This document shows, piece by piece, positions 1 to 12,700 of a stretch of DNA of 64,000 bases. The DNA is from Cryptomeria japonica (taxonomy: Eukaryota > Streptophyta > Pinopsida > Cupressales > Cupressaceae). Every line of letters begins with the position of its first letter. Position 1 is the first letter of the stretch. The stretch spans positions 159,958,849 through 160,022,848 of the forward strand of contig NC_081413.1 in the NCBI RefSeq assembly GCF_030272615.1. The letters run 5' to 3'. A model generated the notes under the pieces. The model saw nothing but the letters and a program-made list of their open reading frames with translations, searched no databases and was not told the origin of the DNA. A program made the translations under genes and the position numbers.

Positions 1-1269
1 TCAACTTGGAAGAGCCCTTGATCTTGGGATGACTACTCAAAGAACGAGAGATAGTGTATGCTCTAAGATCTAAATGAATGTAATTAAGATCCTAGTGATG
101 ATTTTGATATGGATATGAAACTATGATATTGCTATGGTGCAAGATGGTGAGATAGATATGAAGCTAAACTAGCATGAAAATGATATTAATATGATATTAG
201 GCTAGCATGGAAATAAAACTAACATGATAAAGCTAAGAGACGATGCTACTAAATGATCTAGTTATTATTATCAAAGAGAGGCTAAAATGCTAAATGTTAT
301 GCGACTATAGTGTAGATGCATAAAACTCGGATCTCTGGATTTAAGAAATGGGCTCTATTTATGGAGGAATTGGTCAAATGAATGGCCAAGATTGAATTGG
401 ATTGAGAAGTGTTAGTTTTGAAAGTTATCAATCCATGTGAGATCTTCAAACCAATCTCATGTTGACAAATGTCACCATGAGGAGGCTTGAAAGGATGTTA
501 AGTAAGCATTGGATTCTTATTAAGCTTTGAGGGTTAACCTTAAGAGGATAAGCCATTGGATAAAGCTATTATCCAAGGATGAAGGCTATTGTCCAAGAGT
601 TAAACTCTTGTGCAAGGTTGGAAGATGGTCAAAGCGACAACCATCATGAGATAGGGTGATGTCTTGTAAGAGACATTAAATGGTTTAGAAGACTTTAGGG
701 GATAATTTGTAAGAGCCTTACAAATTTTATGAACTCAACAAGTTAACTTGTTGAAGAGATAAAATCTTTAGAACACTTTATTCCAAATTTGGAGAAGTGA
801 CTTCCCCAAATTTAGGGATGTGACATGATTAGAGGATAACACTAGTTAACTAGGATTTGAGGACTTCTAGAAGAATGATTAGTAGGTTAATGGAAAATGT
901 AGGAGAATGCAAGTGGGAGATATTAGGATTTTAATTAAAATAAAAAATGTTTTATTTCAACTAAAATGGATGCAACTTGCATTTGTAGGAAAATGCAAGT
1001 GGGGGGAGGTTTGATTTATTTATATGCAAGGATGATTTTAATTAAATGTAAATTTAATTAAAATGGTGAAAAGGGGATTTAATTAAATAAATAGAATTTA
1101 TTCAATTAATGGATAGAAAGGGGAATTAATCAAATGTTGTATTTAATTAATAGTTGGTCTAGAAGATAAGGGATATATTAAAAAAACCTTAGTTTAATTA
1201 ATAGGTGGATAAATGATAATTAAACAAATAAAATTTATTTAATTAAGTGTGAAAGTTTAGGCGTCTAAA
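1..1269 (-). repeat. 3' LTR of outer gypsy-like element (truncated by window start)
   Basis: Base 1 aligns with about position 22715 of the second copy, so roughly 165 bp of this LTR lies outside the window. Matching continues to the GGCGTCTA edge at about 1268. The copy contains stretches of A/T-rich TTAATTAA-like sequence. Differences from the other LTR are scattered substitutions and small indels, for example a gap near 1040. Confidence 0.75.
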
Positions 1270-1285
1270 TTTTGCTCCTCTTTGA
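1270..1285 (-). other. Polypurine tract of outer element
   Basis: On the minus strand the sequence reads CAAAGAGGAGCAAAA immediately before the LTR edge TTAGACGCC. This is the expected plus-strand priming site for a minus-oriented element, and it fixes the element's orientation. Confidence 0.65.
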
Positions 1286-1570
1286 AGTAACATGTGACCA
1301 CATGTTGATTCAAAGAAAATCACTCGATATGTTGCCAAATTTTTTTATTTTGTTATCATTGCCAAAATTATTGATATGATGCCCTAGATATGGATACATA
1401 TATTGATATGATAATGATGCCCCCTCAGGAGATCGTTCATGCATTAAAGCCATGAATGATCTCTTGAAAGAAGAAAACTATTATATTAAATATAGAAGAG
1501 TGGATGGTTGATGACATGCATGGGTTTGATTGGATTGATAAGATTAACTAGATTGATTGGAATGAGATCA

Positions 1571-1710
1571 AGTTTGGTTTCAGGAATGACATCTCCTGTA
1601 CAAGACAAAGATGATCAAAATGTCTGGTTTCAGGAATGATATATCCTATATAAGACATGATCACAACATCTGGTTTCAGGAAAAATACATCTTGTATAAG
1701 ACATGATAAA
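1571..1710. repeat. Tandem repeat, three units of about 50 bp
   Basis: Three imperfect units share the pattern TGGTTTCAGGAA, then an ACATC-like stretch, then TATAAGACATGAT. They begin near 1574, 1624 and 1671. Two weaker relatives (CTAGTTTCAA followed by ATAAGA) occur at 2907-2992, so the array was probably larger. Confidence 0.6.
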
Positions 1711-1824
1711 TGATAGTTGGAGAAATGAAGAAATGAAAATGAAGAATGATCCCATGATGATGCGATAGATATGCATATGATGGATGCAATGATGAATGTG
1801 ACTAAATGATGAAAATGGTGATGA

Positions 1825-1892
1825 TATGCAACTAAATGTCATGATTAAATGATATGCAACTAAATGTAATGATATGCAACTAAATGCAATTG
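1825..1892. repeat. Short tandem repeat, GATATGCAACTAAATG units
   Basis: The 16-base word GATATGCAACTAAATG recurs three times with short spacers (about 1824, 1851 and 1871). It is simple-sequence expansion inside the outer element. Confidence 0.6.
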
Positions 1893-3442
1893 TAGTCATC
1901 TTGTAGATCAAATTTATTGTGATCCTTTTAACATCATTGAGCCTTTTATATGTTGAAAGTTGATACAAGTATCATGTTATTATTGAACCATAATGACCCG
2001 AGTATACCTTACATGGATTTTGATATTGCAAGATGACACAAGCGTCGAGGTATAATTGAACCAAGATGACCTGAGTGTTGCTTGCATAAAATATACAAGA
2101 GTTTAACCTTTTTTCCTATACAAATTTGAAATGTCCTTAGTGATTTGTTAATTGATCACATCGTAAGACAAACATAGACAAAGAAAATATCACACTCCTT
2201 CCTTGCTTTTTTAGTTTCAAGACATCCTTGATTAGGATATATGATAACAAAAATAAAAAAACACCATGATAGACATGCATGGTACCCTATGTATTTTGTC
2301 AGATAAAACATCTTGTAGATATATTTTTGTTTAGTTTGTTCAGTTCTTGTTTTGATGTTTACCATTGATAGTCATGATCTTCATTTTTTCGTTCAGGATG
2401 TCTTTGTTTGTGGTTGTTTGTTTGTCTAAACCCCAAAAAGTGAGATGCCCCCATCTAGGTCAAGATTTTTCCCCCAGCTATAGATACTACTCTTGATATG
2501 GATATGTACATTGAACACCAATCCATGGTGAGATTATGATGTAGATAACTATTTAGATAATCAAGGACAGTGACTACGCTCAGTGTGTCCAAAATTGAGC
2601 CGCATTAAAAAGATTTGTGAATATTTGTCAATGGCTTAGATTAGATGGATGCAAAAGATACATGATACATGTACCAATAGATAGAAGAGACGATATATCA
2701 CAAAGAGTGCCTGTTGCCAGGTTTTCACCACTTGTTTTTATTGCACTTTTTTATTGTTTTTTTTATTTTTTTATTTTTTCTTGATTTTTTTAATTTTTTG
2801 AGAGATGAAACATGTCCTGCCATCAATTGATAAAGACAAGACTAACTAGGACAAAATCTAGTAATCACACTGATCTATGTCATTGTTTTGATTACTCAAT
2901 GAGTGATAGGAATGTCTAGTTTCAAAGAGTGAGTACCCCATATAAGATAGATCTGTCTAGTTTCAAGTGTACCTTTCCCTGCATAAGACATGTTGATGTT
3001 GATATATTTTGAGTGATGGATTGATTAACTAGACATGTTATTAGTTTGATTGTAGACTTTGCAGAATTTACCTATTGTTGATCTGATTTGATGGATGGTC
3101 CATGTTGTCATGCTTTGATTTTTAATTTTTTATTTGATTTTGCCAATTTTTTTTTTTTTATTTTTTGGACATTTTATGATTTTTTTTAGAATTTTTAGGA
3201 TTAGAAGTAAGATGTATTTGTTTTCCCCAATGCTTAGGAAGACAAGGAATATTATGATTAGATTAATGAATTGTTGAGGTGAAGATGAATGGGTGAAAGA
3301 TGGAGGTAGCTTATTATGGAACATGAAGGGACACGCCATGAGCTTTTCAAAATCGTATTTTTACCTTAGTTTTGATCAAGATCGGGGATGGAAAAGGGGA
3401 TATGGATAGAGATAGGATACAGATAGGAGAAATAAGATCATA

Positions 3443-3447
3443 TCTAT
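3443..3447. other. Target-site duplication of LARD-1, left copy (TCTAT)
   Basis: The five bases TCTAT directly precede the TGTTGGGA start of the left LTR. They are repeated exactly after the CCAACA end of the right LTR at 13764-13768. Confidence 0.88.
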
Positions 3448-6400
3448 TGTTGGGACTCATTAAATTTGAGTGAATTTGAGAGGCCCATTTCAAAAAATTT
3501 CTCTGCATTTCCAAATGATCATAAAATGAGTCATTTTGAATGGCCTAGTTAGAGAGAGGATAAAATGGAGCCAGTTGATTTTCAAAGGGTAAGGCTTGGG
3601 AAGTGTGTCCTACACCTTTCATTTAGCTAATGAAGTGTTGTGCAACTTTCAAAATTCAGTTTGGATCAATTGATCAGGTACCCATTTCAAGGGGTGAGCT
3701 GAAAGTGCATGATAGGTGCAAATGCAGATTCTATTGAGTAACCTACTTTGAGCTCCTATATCTTTTTCCCTACTAGTTGTCATGTTGAAATTCAATTTAG
3801 ACTGAGTTCTATACATAAATTTGAGTCAGCATGCCAAGTTTCAAGTCTTTATGAATCCATTTTCTCAGTTTGGTAAGCTCAATTCATTTGTAGTTTGTGT
3901 TGTTTGACAAGTCCCCATTTCAGCTGCTAGTCAGAGTCCTACTTTGCACATCTGTAAAAGTTACCCTGGTGAGTGTCATGTCAGAATGTTTATTCTGAGC
4001 TACTGCTAGTATAAATCAAAAGCTATGTTTCCAATTTCAAGCTCCTGCCAATCCGTTTGATCGGTTTTCAAAAGGGTTTCTTGAGCCATCTTTTTTAGTG
4101 TTCCATACTTTCATGGCTACATCTTGGCTATTTTCATGAGCTCACCATTCACACCTAGTTATATTTCCAGTCTAACTGAGCATTCTAAGATTTAATTTGT
4201 ACTTCAAGGTACCTCTGCTTCAGATTTGAGGGTCTATGGAGATCGTTTGATATTTTTAAGAAAGGCATCATGAGTTGCCTGTGCATTGACTTCATCAGGT
4301 CCGTAGTGCTGACAAAGCCAATTGGTCATCTTTGACCATTAATATTTATTCACTCGAGATTTGTCTTGAAAAAATGCTTGGCAGAGTTCATGCTTGTATA
4401 TCAGAGTACATGTCTATAAATTTGCAAAGTCCAGAAAAGTGTTTTGACCAGTTTGAAAATTACGTCTTTGTGATTAAATGCGAAAATGTGGCGCAGACAC
4501 CTGAAAGTTGTAAAACTCAGTCTGATGATCCGAAAATGGTGTCGATCGATTCCAGAGGTATGTTTAAGGTTCCTAAGGCATTTCAAAGGTTAGTTGCATG
4601 AGAACGATTTTTTTTTAGCCGAACCCACTTTGGGGCCCAACCTAACTTGTAGCTTCATGCATCTTTTTAGGCAAAGTCTAATTGTTATTTTTGCAATCAT
4701 ATGTTTATATAATTTAACTATGATGGAAAGGAATTTAAACCCCAAGCAAGTGTATTAGTAGGCATAAAGCAAGTTCCTTATCCCTAGTAGATGGCATGGA
4801 GTTTGAGAGGAGACAAAGAAACTTAAAGCTAATGCAAGGGCATTAAAGCTTTCGGTAGAAGGCAAACTAGAAGGTGCAGGAAACATGGTGGTTGAAAGGA
4901 CCATAGAAATCAAATGCAAATTGGCAAATGAATAATGTCAATCTTCCCTTGCCTAGTAAAACAAATTGCAAAACGATTTCCCTTCCTCTCCATGTGAAAC
5001 ATTGTTAAAGGCAGAGAGAATTCCGGATCTGCAACATGCCTGGAAGGGGGCATTTATAATCTTTAAAGCAAATTAAAATTGGCATGTGAAATGCCAGTCA
5101 GAATCCTACCTCCATGTGTGAGCAGCTCCAAATAAATAAAATGCAAATAGCAATCACTCAGAAACTCCAAACTAATGCTAATAGCAAGCATTAAACCTTT
5201 AGGATTTAAATCGGTAGGCTTTATGCCCAATGGTCCCTTCACGTGCCAGTGAAAATGGAGGGGAATTCAATTTTAAACCTTCAGCAAATAGCAATTAACA
5301 GGTGTATGTGCCAAATCCCCCTGCTGGAGTGTGGTGTATAAGTTTGGGGAGTGCAATTTGAAAATCCAAAGCAAATAACATCCTCTCTGCTGCATGTGGG
5401 TAAAGGTTTTATAAAGTCTTTCATGCAAATGCACTTGGTAGATGTAATGTTTAAATTCTACAACCTTCCCAACATCTCCCTGTGTGTGGCGTTGGTGGAG
5501 GGTAATTAAAAAGCTCCCAAACAAATGCATTTTGCAAGTGTTAAACTTGCCATCCAATCTCCTCCACCAGACAAAGGGATAATAGAAATTGTAAAGCAAA
5601 TGCAGTTGGAAGGTGTGGAGTAAATCTATGATCAGAGCATCATCTCCTACATGGTATAGTGAATGGTAAAGAAAATTTCTAAGAAAATACAATCCTAGGA
5701 AAAATACATTTATCCCACATTGGTGGTGAGAGGGGAATATTTGATATTTAAAAGTAATGCCATACACATCTATAATGTCAAAGCCTCAAGAGCTTTTGAT
5801 GCATGGTGTCAGTGGGGTGCCCACTCAACCCACACACGCGGACGTGAATCCTAAGGCGATTGATGAGACAACTAGGTGACCAAGTGGGCCCCATGTGTAC
5901 ACGGATTCTGAGGTAGGTAAAATGGCGAAATGGTAAAGATCATGCAGCTTGAAGGAGATTGACAGTGCATGCAGTTTTGCAAGCCAAAGTTGCTCGCCCA
6001 TTAACCATCAAAAAATGGCGAAAGATGAGGTGGCAGGTCTAATGGCAAGTGAGTTGGTGGGTCCGAGTGAGGTGGTGATGAGGTGTTATCCTAGTGGAGC
6101 ATAGTCAAATCACAAGCTACCATGTGGCAAGGCGTCAGACCAAAAAATGGTGAAAAATCAAAGTTAAATATATAGTTGAAACTATAGAGAAATTCAAAAA
6201 ATTTAAATAATGATCTACTTTGAAGATTAAATTCGCCTGAGGGGTATTTTTTGGCCAAATATGCAAGTATTATATATCACCAAAAAGATCTTGAAATGAG
6301 GAATGCAATTATGGAATTAGTTTCAACAGATCTTAGATAGTTTGAGAGAAGTATCCATGGGAAGAAAAGGAGATATTCTTACAGTTATGGAAAAAGGACA

Positions 6401-7366
6401 CTTGACATGTTCTAATGGATTTTGATCTTTTTCCTTCTCCTTATTATTCCCAGTTCTTCTCAATTGTAAGGGTTCCTAGTTTTTTTTTAAATTTTTCTCC
6501 AAGGGAGAAATCTGAAATTACAGGTTCCAGTTTTATGCATTATGATTTTCTTGGTTGCAATGGTTGATGTTCCTATTCTATTGTCATGAAGTAGATATAT
6601 TTTGCAGGTTGTATCTTAGTTTCAGTTCACATATATGTAAGGCATATATGCAGTGTAGTAGATTGTCTTCAGAAATTTCTTCAAATTCAATAAATTCAGT
6701 CTTCAAGGAAGTTTGGGTTTATCTTCTCAAAGTGAGAGTGTAATTCCTATTCTTAGGCATCCTTTATAGAAGGAATTTAAATTCTATGAGAAAAAATTGG
6801 GTATTTGGGTTAATGTTTGGATTATGTATGATCCTTTGATGAATTTAGAATGTGTTAATATCAGGCATTAATACAGGGAAATCGTTTCAATAAATTTGAT
6901 ATGCAGCTTGGATTCAATCTATAATTATTTGTATTGACTCTATGCCCAGGATGAGGCACTGATCTGTTATAGCTAGAGGTCATTTGCATCATTTTAAAAA
7001 TCAAATCAGAATTTAATATCTTTTCTTTCTATTTTGTTGTAATGTCCCACCTATCTCAAGCTCCAATGTAGTTGAGAGTCAATGTGAATGTAGCTAGTTT
7101 GTAGTACTTTCCTTATTGTTGAGCTATGTTTGAGATTTCTTCTTTAATGGTGATTTTGTGTGTGAGTTTAGACTATATTCGAAGTGCATCATAGGTAAAC
7201 CCACCTAGGCCTTGCAGAGCCTGAAGAGAAGAAGGATTAAATATCCTTGTTAAATTGGTCTAGTTAGTCCTTTGAAATCATAGTTGAGGTTGGCTACCTT
7301 TCAAAATTTGGTTGTAGAATTATAGTGGTTGTTGATTTTGTTGTTCAACATAAAAAATGGCCAACA
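3448..7366 (+). repeat. LARD-1 5' LTR
   Basis: It starts TGTTGGGACTC and ends GGCCAACA, 3,919 bp. It aligns along its length with 9792-13763. Short open frames inside it (for example 4332-4601 plus and 5273-5767 minus) recur as similar but broken frames in the other LTR and have no domain signature, so I treat them as non-coding. Confidence 0.87.
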
Positions 7367-7369
7367 AAA

Positions 7370-7387
7370 TGGTGACTCTGCTGGGGA
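7370..7387 (+). other. LARD-1 primer-binding site
   Basis: TGGTGACTCTGCTGGGGA begins three bases after the LTR end. TGG is the expected complement of a tRNA CCA tail. The same 18-mer, with one change, sits behind the LTR edge of gypsy G (52976-52993, minus). I cannot name the tRNA with certainty. Confidence 0.75.
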
Positions 7388-7537
7388 GAATGATGTAAAA
7401 AATTTGTGTCAAGAGAAACCCATGAGTCTGGCCAAAGTCATTTGGGGAAGAGTCTAAGAAGTTTACAAATCTGAAAGTTATTTTCAGATTTGAAAGTGTG
7501 TCCTGGAAATTTTGTTGCTAAGAAATTTGAAAACAAA

Positions 7538-7638
7538 TGGTGACTCTGTTGTGTGTGGTGAGACCCAGAAATCTAAAAGTGTTTCAGAGTGAAGATCAGT
7601 GGTTAAATTTCTTCCTCTTCAAGGAGGTGGTGACTCTG
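7538..7638 (+). repeat. Two PBS-like repeats downstream of the LARD-1 PBS
   Basis: TGGTGACTCTG recurs at 7538-7548 and at 7628-7638. The second lies in the context GGAGGTGGTGACTCTGTAAG. Gypsy G has the counterpart GGAGGTGGCGACTCTGTCAA behind its own PBS, so the arrangement is a family trait rather than chance. Confidence 0.7.
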
Positions 7639-8030
7639 TAAGAACGAACCTAATATTTGGAGGAGTTCTTCAAATTTTCAGTCAGAGGTGAAGTGAACAA
7701 CAACAACAAATTTACCACGTATTCCTCAAAGTATTCATGAAATAATTTTGTTCCTTATAAGGTGAAACGATCACCATTGAAAGGAAAAGAAATTTGCAGT
7801 ATGCATACTTCATGTTTTGAAATAAATTTCAGTCATAAATGATGGGAAAAGTGTGTATAATTCTGAAAATTAGTGACTGCATATGTGTTGAAAGGAGTTT
7901 GTAAAATAGTAAAGACATATTGGCATAGTAATGGTTCAGTAACTATTATAAACTTGATGGATCTAGATGTGGTTCCTAGATCTCCAAATCCTTTGTCAAA
8001 TCTGAAATAAATTGATAGAGAAATTAAAGT

Positions 8031-9488
8031 ATGTCTTCAAAAGATCCAAGAGAAGTTTATCTTGTTTTTAGGAAAGAAAGTATGGAAAAGAAAAGAGGAT
8101 GAGTCATCATATATTTTCTATGAAAGATTTATAGCTGCATTAAATGAGCTTTCAGCTGATGCTAGACCCCATGAGTCTATTTGGATAGAGTTATTTTTAG
8201 AGCTTGATGAGCTTGACTCAGTTAATTGGTCTATAACCTTGAGAGAAGAAAGTGTCACATGTATCAAAGAATGGATAGATGAGATTGAGCTAAATAAATC
8301 TAAAAATGCAAATAATATTGAGTATACTGATGCTGACAGTGAAATTGGTGAATACCAAAGTAATGGAGATGAATTTGTGAGTAGGGATATCTCCTATGGT
8401 TTGAAAATGATTTTTATGATCAGTATGACAATATGGAATTTTGTTCTCAGTATGAGGAGGATGAAAATATAAATTGTTGTTCTAGTGTGTATGATTGTAA
8501 CTCTTTAGAGTTTTCAGATTTGAATAATATGAATGATAGTATTATTAAGTTCAATCCACAAAATGTTTGCAATCAAAGTTATGAAACTATGTTCCAACAT
8601 ATAGCAGCACTTTGTGAGCAGCATGATAAAGGTTATGATGCAAATGCAAGTTGTTGTAATGATGAAATAAATGTGTATAAAGACATGAGCACTATTGATT
8701 TAATACCTTTATCAGATTGGGACAATGTTTATAGCACAAAGGATGAAGCCAAGGAAAATGAAAATGAAGAAGAAGGTTCACTAAGTAGTGAACGAATCTC
8801 AGAGCTCTTAGTTGCTGATCTTTAGAGGTATGCATCCAAAAATGTGCCCAATCTCTCATACCCAACCAGTACATGTTTAGATACTGATGATGTTTTAGAG
8901 GGTGTGAAGTATGATACATATGATGTTGATTCGTTCCCTATATTTGATTTGAATGGTGGACAAGATGAAAATGCATATATAGTTGATAGGTATGATGATG
9001 TAGATTCATATGTTGATATGAACTCCAATTTTGATATGCATTGTGTGGATCTTATTGTTATAAAGAATGACAAATCTGAAATGATTTTCCCTAATTTTCA
9101 AGTGGGAAATGAACCATTGACAAGTGATGATCATGTGTTTTTACTTGTGCAAAATGCTGATAGAAATTATGATCAACAAGATGAGGTGCAGTCAGTTTAT
9201 GAGGAAATATTCCTCTCTAGTTTGCAAGCCATCATTGTGGAAGAGTGTTCATCATTTGAGAAAACTAGCAATAGAGATGTGCCTGATGTTCTCACCTTTC
9301 GCAATGAGTTGGATTACTTTTCTTTTCAGCTGGGAAGTAAGGGTAAAGAGTATATCACTCTTATGTCACCTAGTGACCAACACTTTCAACATTTGTTTGG
9401 TTTTCAAAGATTGTATGATTATGAACATGCTGATGATTATGTTTTATGTGATCAACTTATTAGAAGTGGCAGTGTTTCTGAACAGTAA
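8031..9488 (+). pseudogene. LARD-1 acidic ORF, function unknown, broken by two compensating frameshifts and one stop
   Basis: The reading frame starts at ATG 8031. It shifts by one base near 8090-8100 (the AAAAGAGGAT run) and shifts back near 8400, returning to the first frame. It meets an in-frame TAG at 8823-8825 and ends at TAA 9486-9488. The span equals 486 codons, as expected if the two indels compensate. The product is strongly acidic, rich in Asp, Glu, Asn and Tyr, with clusters such as EENENEEE-like stretches and many Asp-Asp/Asp-Tyr pairs. No zinc knuckle, protease DSG, RT or integrase motif is present. It is the only long frame in the internal region. Gypsy G carries a similarly Asp/Tyr-rich tail after its gag, so this could be a relic of a gag extension; that link rests on composition only. 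Confidence 0.6.
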
Positions 9489-9791
9489 TATGTGAATGAT
9501 GATTTTAGCTTACCTTTGATTTGTGGAAACGAAAATCATGTGTTTGACAGAGGTGAGAATTGATTTCAGTTTTTATGGCCCGAGGCTATTTATAAGTTGT
9601 ATATTTTGTACAGTTGCTTTACTTTAGTTGTGTGGTTTTCAATAAAGTGCCCTATTGTTTGGGTAGATAAGGAGCCCTTTGTTTTTGACAAGAGAGAAGA
9701 GAAATGTTTTCCATTTTTGGGTGGTCTGCTCTGCCATAGATTCTGGATTCTTGTGTTGATCTTGCAATAAATCATCCCTAGTCAGAACCAC
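9489..9791 (+). other. LARD-1 3' untranslated tail
   Basis: No reading frame is present. A purine-rich run (9689-9705) is the nearest candidate polypurine tract, but it lies about 90 bp before the LTR rather than abutting it. The expected tract directly before 9792 is not visible. Confidence 0.45.
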
Positions 9792-12700
9792 TATTGGGAC
9801 TCATTAAATTTGAGTGAATTTGAGAGGCCTATTTCAAAATTTTGCTCTGCATTTTCAAATGATCATAAAATGAGTCAGTTTGAATGGCCTAGTTAGAGAG
9901 AGGATAAAATGGAGCTAGTTGGTTTTCAAAGGGTAAGGCTTGGGAAGTGTATCCTACACCTTTCATTTAGGTAAGGAAGTATTGTGCAACTTTCAGAATT
10001 CAGTTTGGATCAATTGAACAGGTACCCATTTCAAGGGGTGAGTTGAAAGTGCATGATAGATGCAAATACAAATTTTATTGAGTAGCCTACTTTAAGCTCC
10101 TATATCTTTTTCCCTATTGATCGTCATGTTTAAATTCAAAGTGGACTAAATTATATGTATAAATGTGAGTCAGCATGCCAAGTTTCAAGTCTTTATGAAT
10201 CCATTTGCTCATTTTGGTAAGCTCAATTCATTTGTAGTTTGTGTTGTTTGACAAGTCCCTGTTTAAGCTGCTAGTCAGAGTCCTGCTTTGCACATCTGTA
10301 AAACTTGCCCTGGTGAATGTCATGTTAGAATGTTTATTCTAGGCTAATGTTGGTATAAACGACAAGCTATGTTTCCAGTTTCAAGCTCCTGCCAATCCGT
10401 TTGGTCGGTTTTCAAAAGGGTTTCTTGAGCCATCTTTTTCAGTGTTCCGTACTTTCATTGCTACATCAGTTAAAGTGGCTATTTTCATGAGCTCACCATT
10501 CGCACCTAGTTAGCTTCCTGGTCGAACTGAGCATTCTAAGATTTGATCTGTACTTCAAGGTACCTATACCTTAGATTTGAGGGTCTATGGAGATCGTTTG
10601 ATAGTTTTAAGAAAGGCATCCTGAGTTGCCTGCACATTGACTTCATCAGGTCCGGAGTGCTGACAAAGCCAGTCGGTCATCTTTGACCATTAATATTTCT
10701 TCACTCAAGATTTGTCTTGAAAAACCGCTTGGCAAAGTTCATGTTTGTATATCAGAGGACACACCTGTAAATTTGTAAAGTCCAGAAAGGTGTTTTGACT
10801 ATTTTGAAAATCACGTCTTTGCGATTAAATGCGAAAATGTGGCGCAGGCGCCTGAAAGTTGCAAAACTCAGTATGATGAGCCAAAAATGGCGTCGATCAA
10901 TTCCAGATGTATGTTTAAGGTTCCTAAGGCATTTCAAAGGTCAGTTGCATGAGAACGATTTGTTTTTAGCCGGATCCACTTTGGGGCCCAACCTGACTTG
11001 TAGCTTCATTCATCTTTTTAGGCAAAGTTTAATTGTTATTTTTGCAATCATATGTTTATATAATTTAACTATGAAGGAAAGGAATTTAAACCCCAAGCAA
11101 GTATATTAGTAGGCATAAAGAAAGTTCCTTATCCCTAGTAGATGGCATGGAGTTTGAGAGGAGACAAAGAAACTTAAGCTAATGCAAGGGCATTAAAGCT
11201 TTCAGTAGAAGGCAAACTGGAAGGTGCAGAAAACATGGTGGTTGAAAGGACTGTAGAAATCAAATGCAAATTGGCAAATGCATAATGCCAATCTTCACTT
11301 TCCTTGTAAAAAAAATTACAAAAGGATTTCCCCTCCTCTCCATGTGAAACATTGTTAAAGCCAGAGAGAATTTCGGATCTGCAACGTGCCTAGAAGGGCG
11401 CATTTATAATCTTTAAAGAAAATTGCAATTGGCATGTGAAATGCTAGTTAGAATCCTCCCTCCATGTGTGAACAACTCCAAATAAACAAAATGCAAATAG
11501 CAGTCACTCAGAAACTCCAAACTAATGCTAATAGCAAGCATTAAACCTTCAACATTTAAATTTGCAGGGTTTATGCCCAATCCTCCCTTCACGTGCCAGT
11601 AAAATGGAGGGGCATTCAATTTTAAACCTTCAGCAAAAGAGACCTTCAACAAATAGCAATTAATAGGTGTATGTTCCAAATTCCCCTACTGGAGTGTGGC
11701 GTATAAGTTTGGGGAGTGAAATTAAAAACTCCTAAGTAAATGCCATCCTCTCTGTTGCATGTGGGTAAAGGTTTTATGAAGTCTTTCATGCAAATGCACT
11801 TGGTAGATGTAATGTTTAAATTCTATAACCTTCCCAGCATCTCCCTGTGTGTGGCGTTGGTGGAGGGTAATTAGAAAGCTCCCAAACAAATACATTTTGT
11901 AGGTGTTAAACTTGCCATCCAATCTCCTCTAGCAGACAAAGGGACAATAGAAATTGTAAAGAAAATGCAGTTGGAAGGTGTGGAGTAAATCCATGACTAG
12001 ACAATCATCTCCTGCATGGTATGGTGGAATGGAGAAGAAAATTTCTAAGAAAACACAATCTCAGGCAAAATACATTTATCCCACATTGGTGGTGAGAGGG
12101 AAATATTTGATATTTAAAAGTAATGCCATACACATCTATAATGTCAAAGCCTCAAGGTCTTTTGATGCATGGTGCCGGTGGGGCGCAAATCTTGAGGCGG
12201 TCGAAGAGAAAACTGGCAACCAGGTGGACCCCACATGTGCACAGATCTTGAGGTAGGCAGGTTTTGCAGAGAAAGAATGGATTAACTGGTGAGAAAGTTT
12301 GCAACAAATCAATGGTATGTGCAATTTTGCAAGCCAAAGATGCTCGAAAGATAGCCTTCGCGAAATGGCGAAATGGTAAAGATCGCACAGCTTGAAGGAG
12401 ATCGATGGTAATGAGGAAAGATGAGGTAGCAGGTCCAGTGGCAAGTGAGCTGGCGGGTCCGAGTGAGGTGGTGATAAGGTGTTATCCCAGTGGAGCATGG
12501 GAGAATCACAAGCTGCCATGTGGCAGGGCGTCAGGCCAAAAAATGGTGAAAAATCAAAGTTAAATGCATAGTTGAAAATATAGAGAAATTCAAAAATTTT
12601 AAATGATGATCTTCTTTCAAGATTAAATTCGCTTGAGGGGTATTCTTTGGCCAAATATGCAAGTATTATATATCACCAGAAAGATCTCAAAATGAGAAAT

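Larger units (their letters stand above)
1286..3442 (-). other. Internal 3'-side region of outer element, no gene seen
   Basis: There is no convincing reading frame; the short open frames on both strands have no recognisable domain. The stretch is rich in short degenerate direct repeats, listed separately, and has a poly-T/A tract near 2750-2800. It ends at the LARD-1 target site. Confidence 0.55.

Noticed and set aside
4332-4601. 89-codon plus-strand frame and its minus-strand shadow in the LARD-1 5' LTR, with a counterpart at 10752-11109
   Set aside because: The copies in the two LTRs have different frames and lengths and show no domain; they are chance frames in LTR sequence.
12136-12654. 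172-codon minus-strand frame in the LARD-1 3' LTR
   Set aside because: The matching part of the 5' LTR (about 5770-6240) does not keep this frame open, so it is not a conserved gene.
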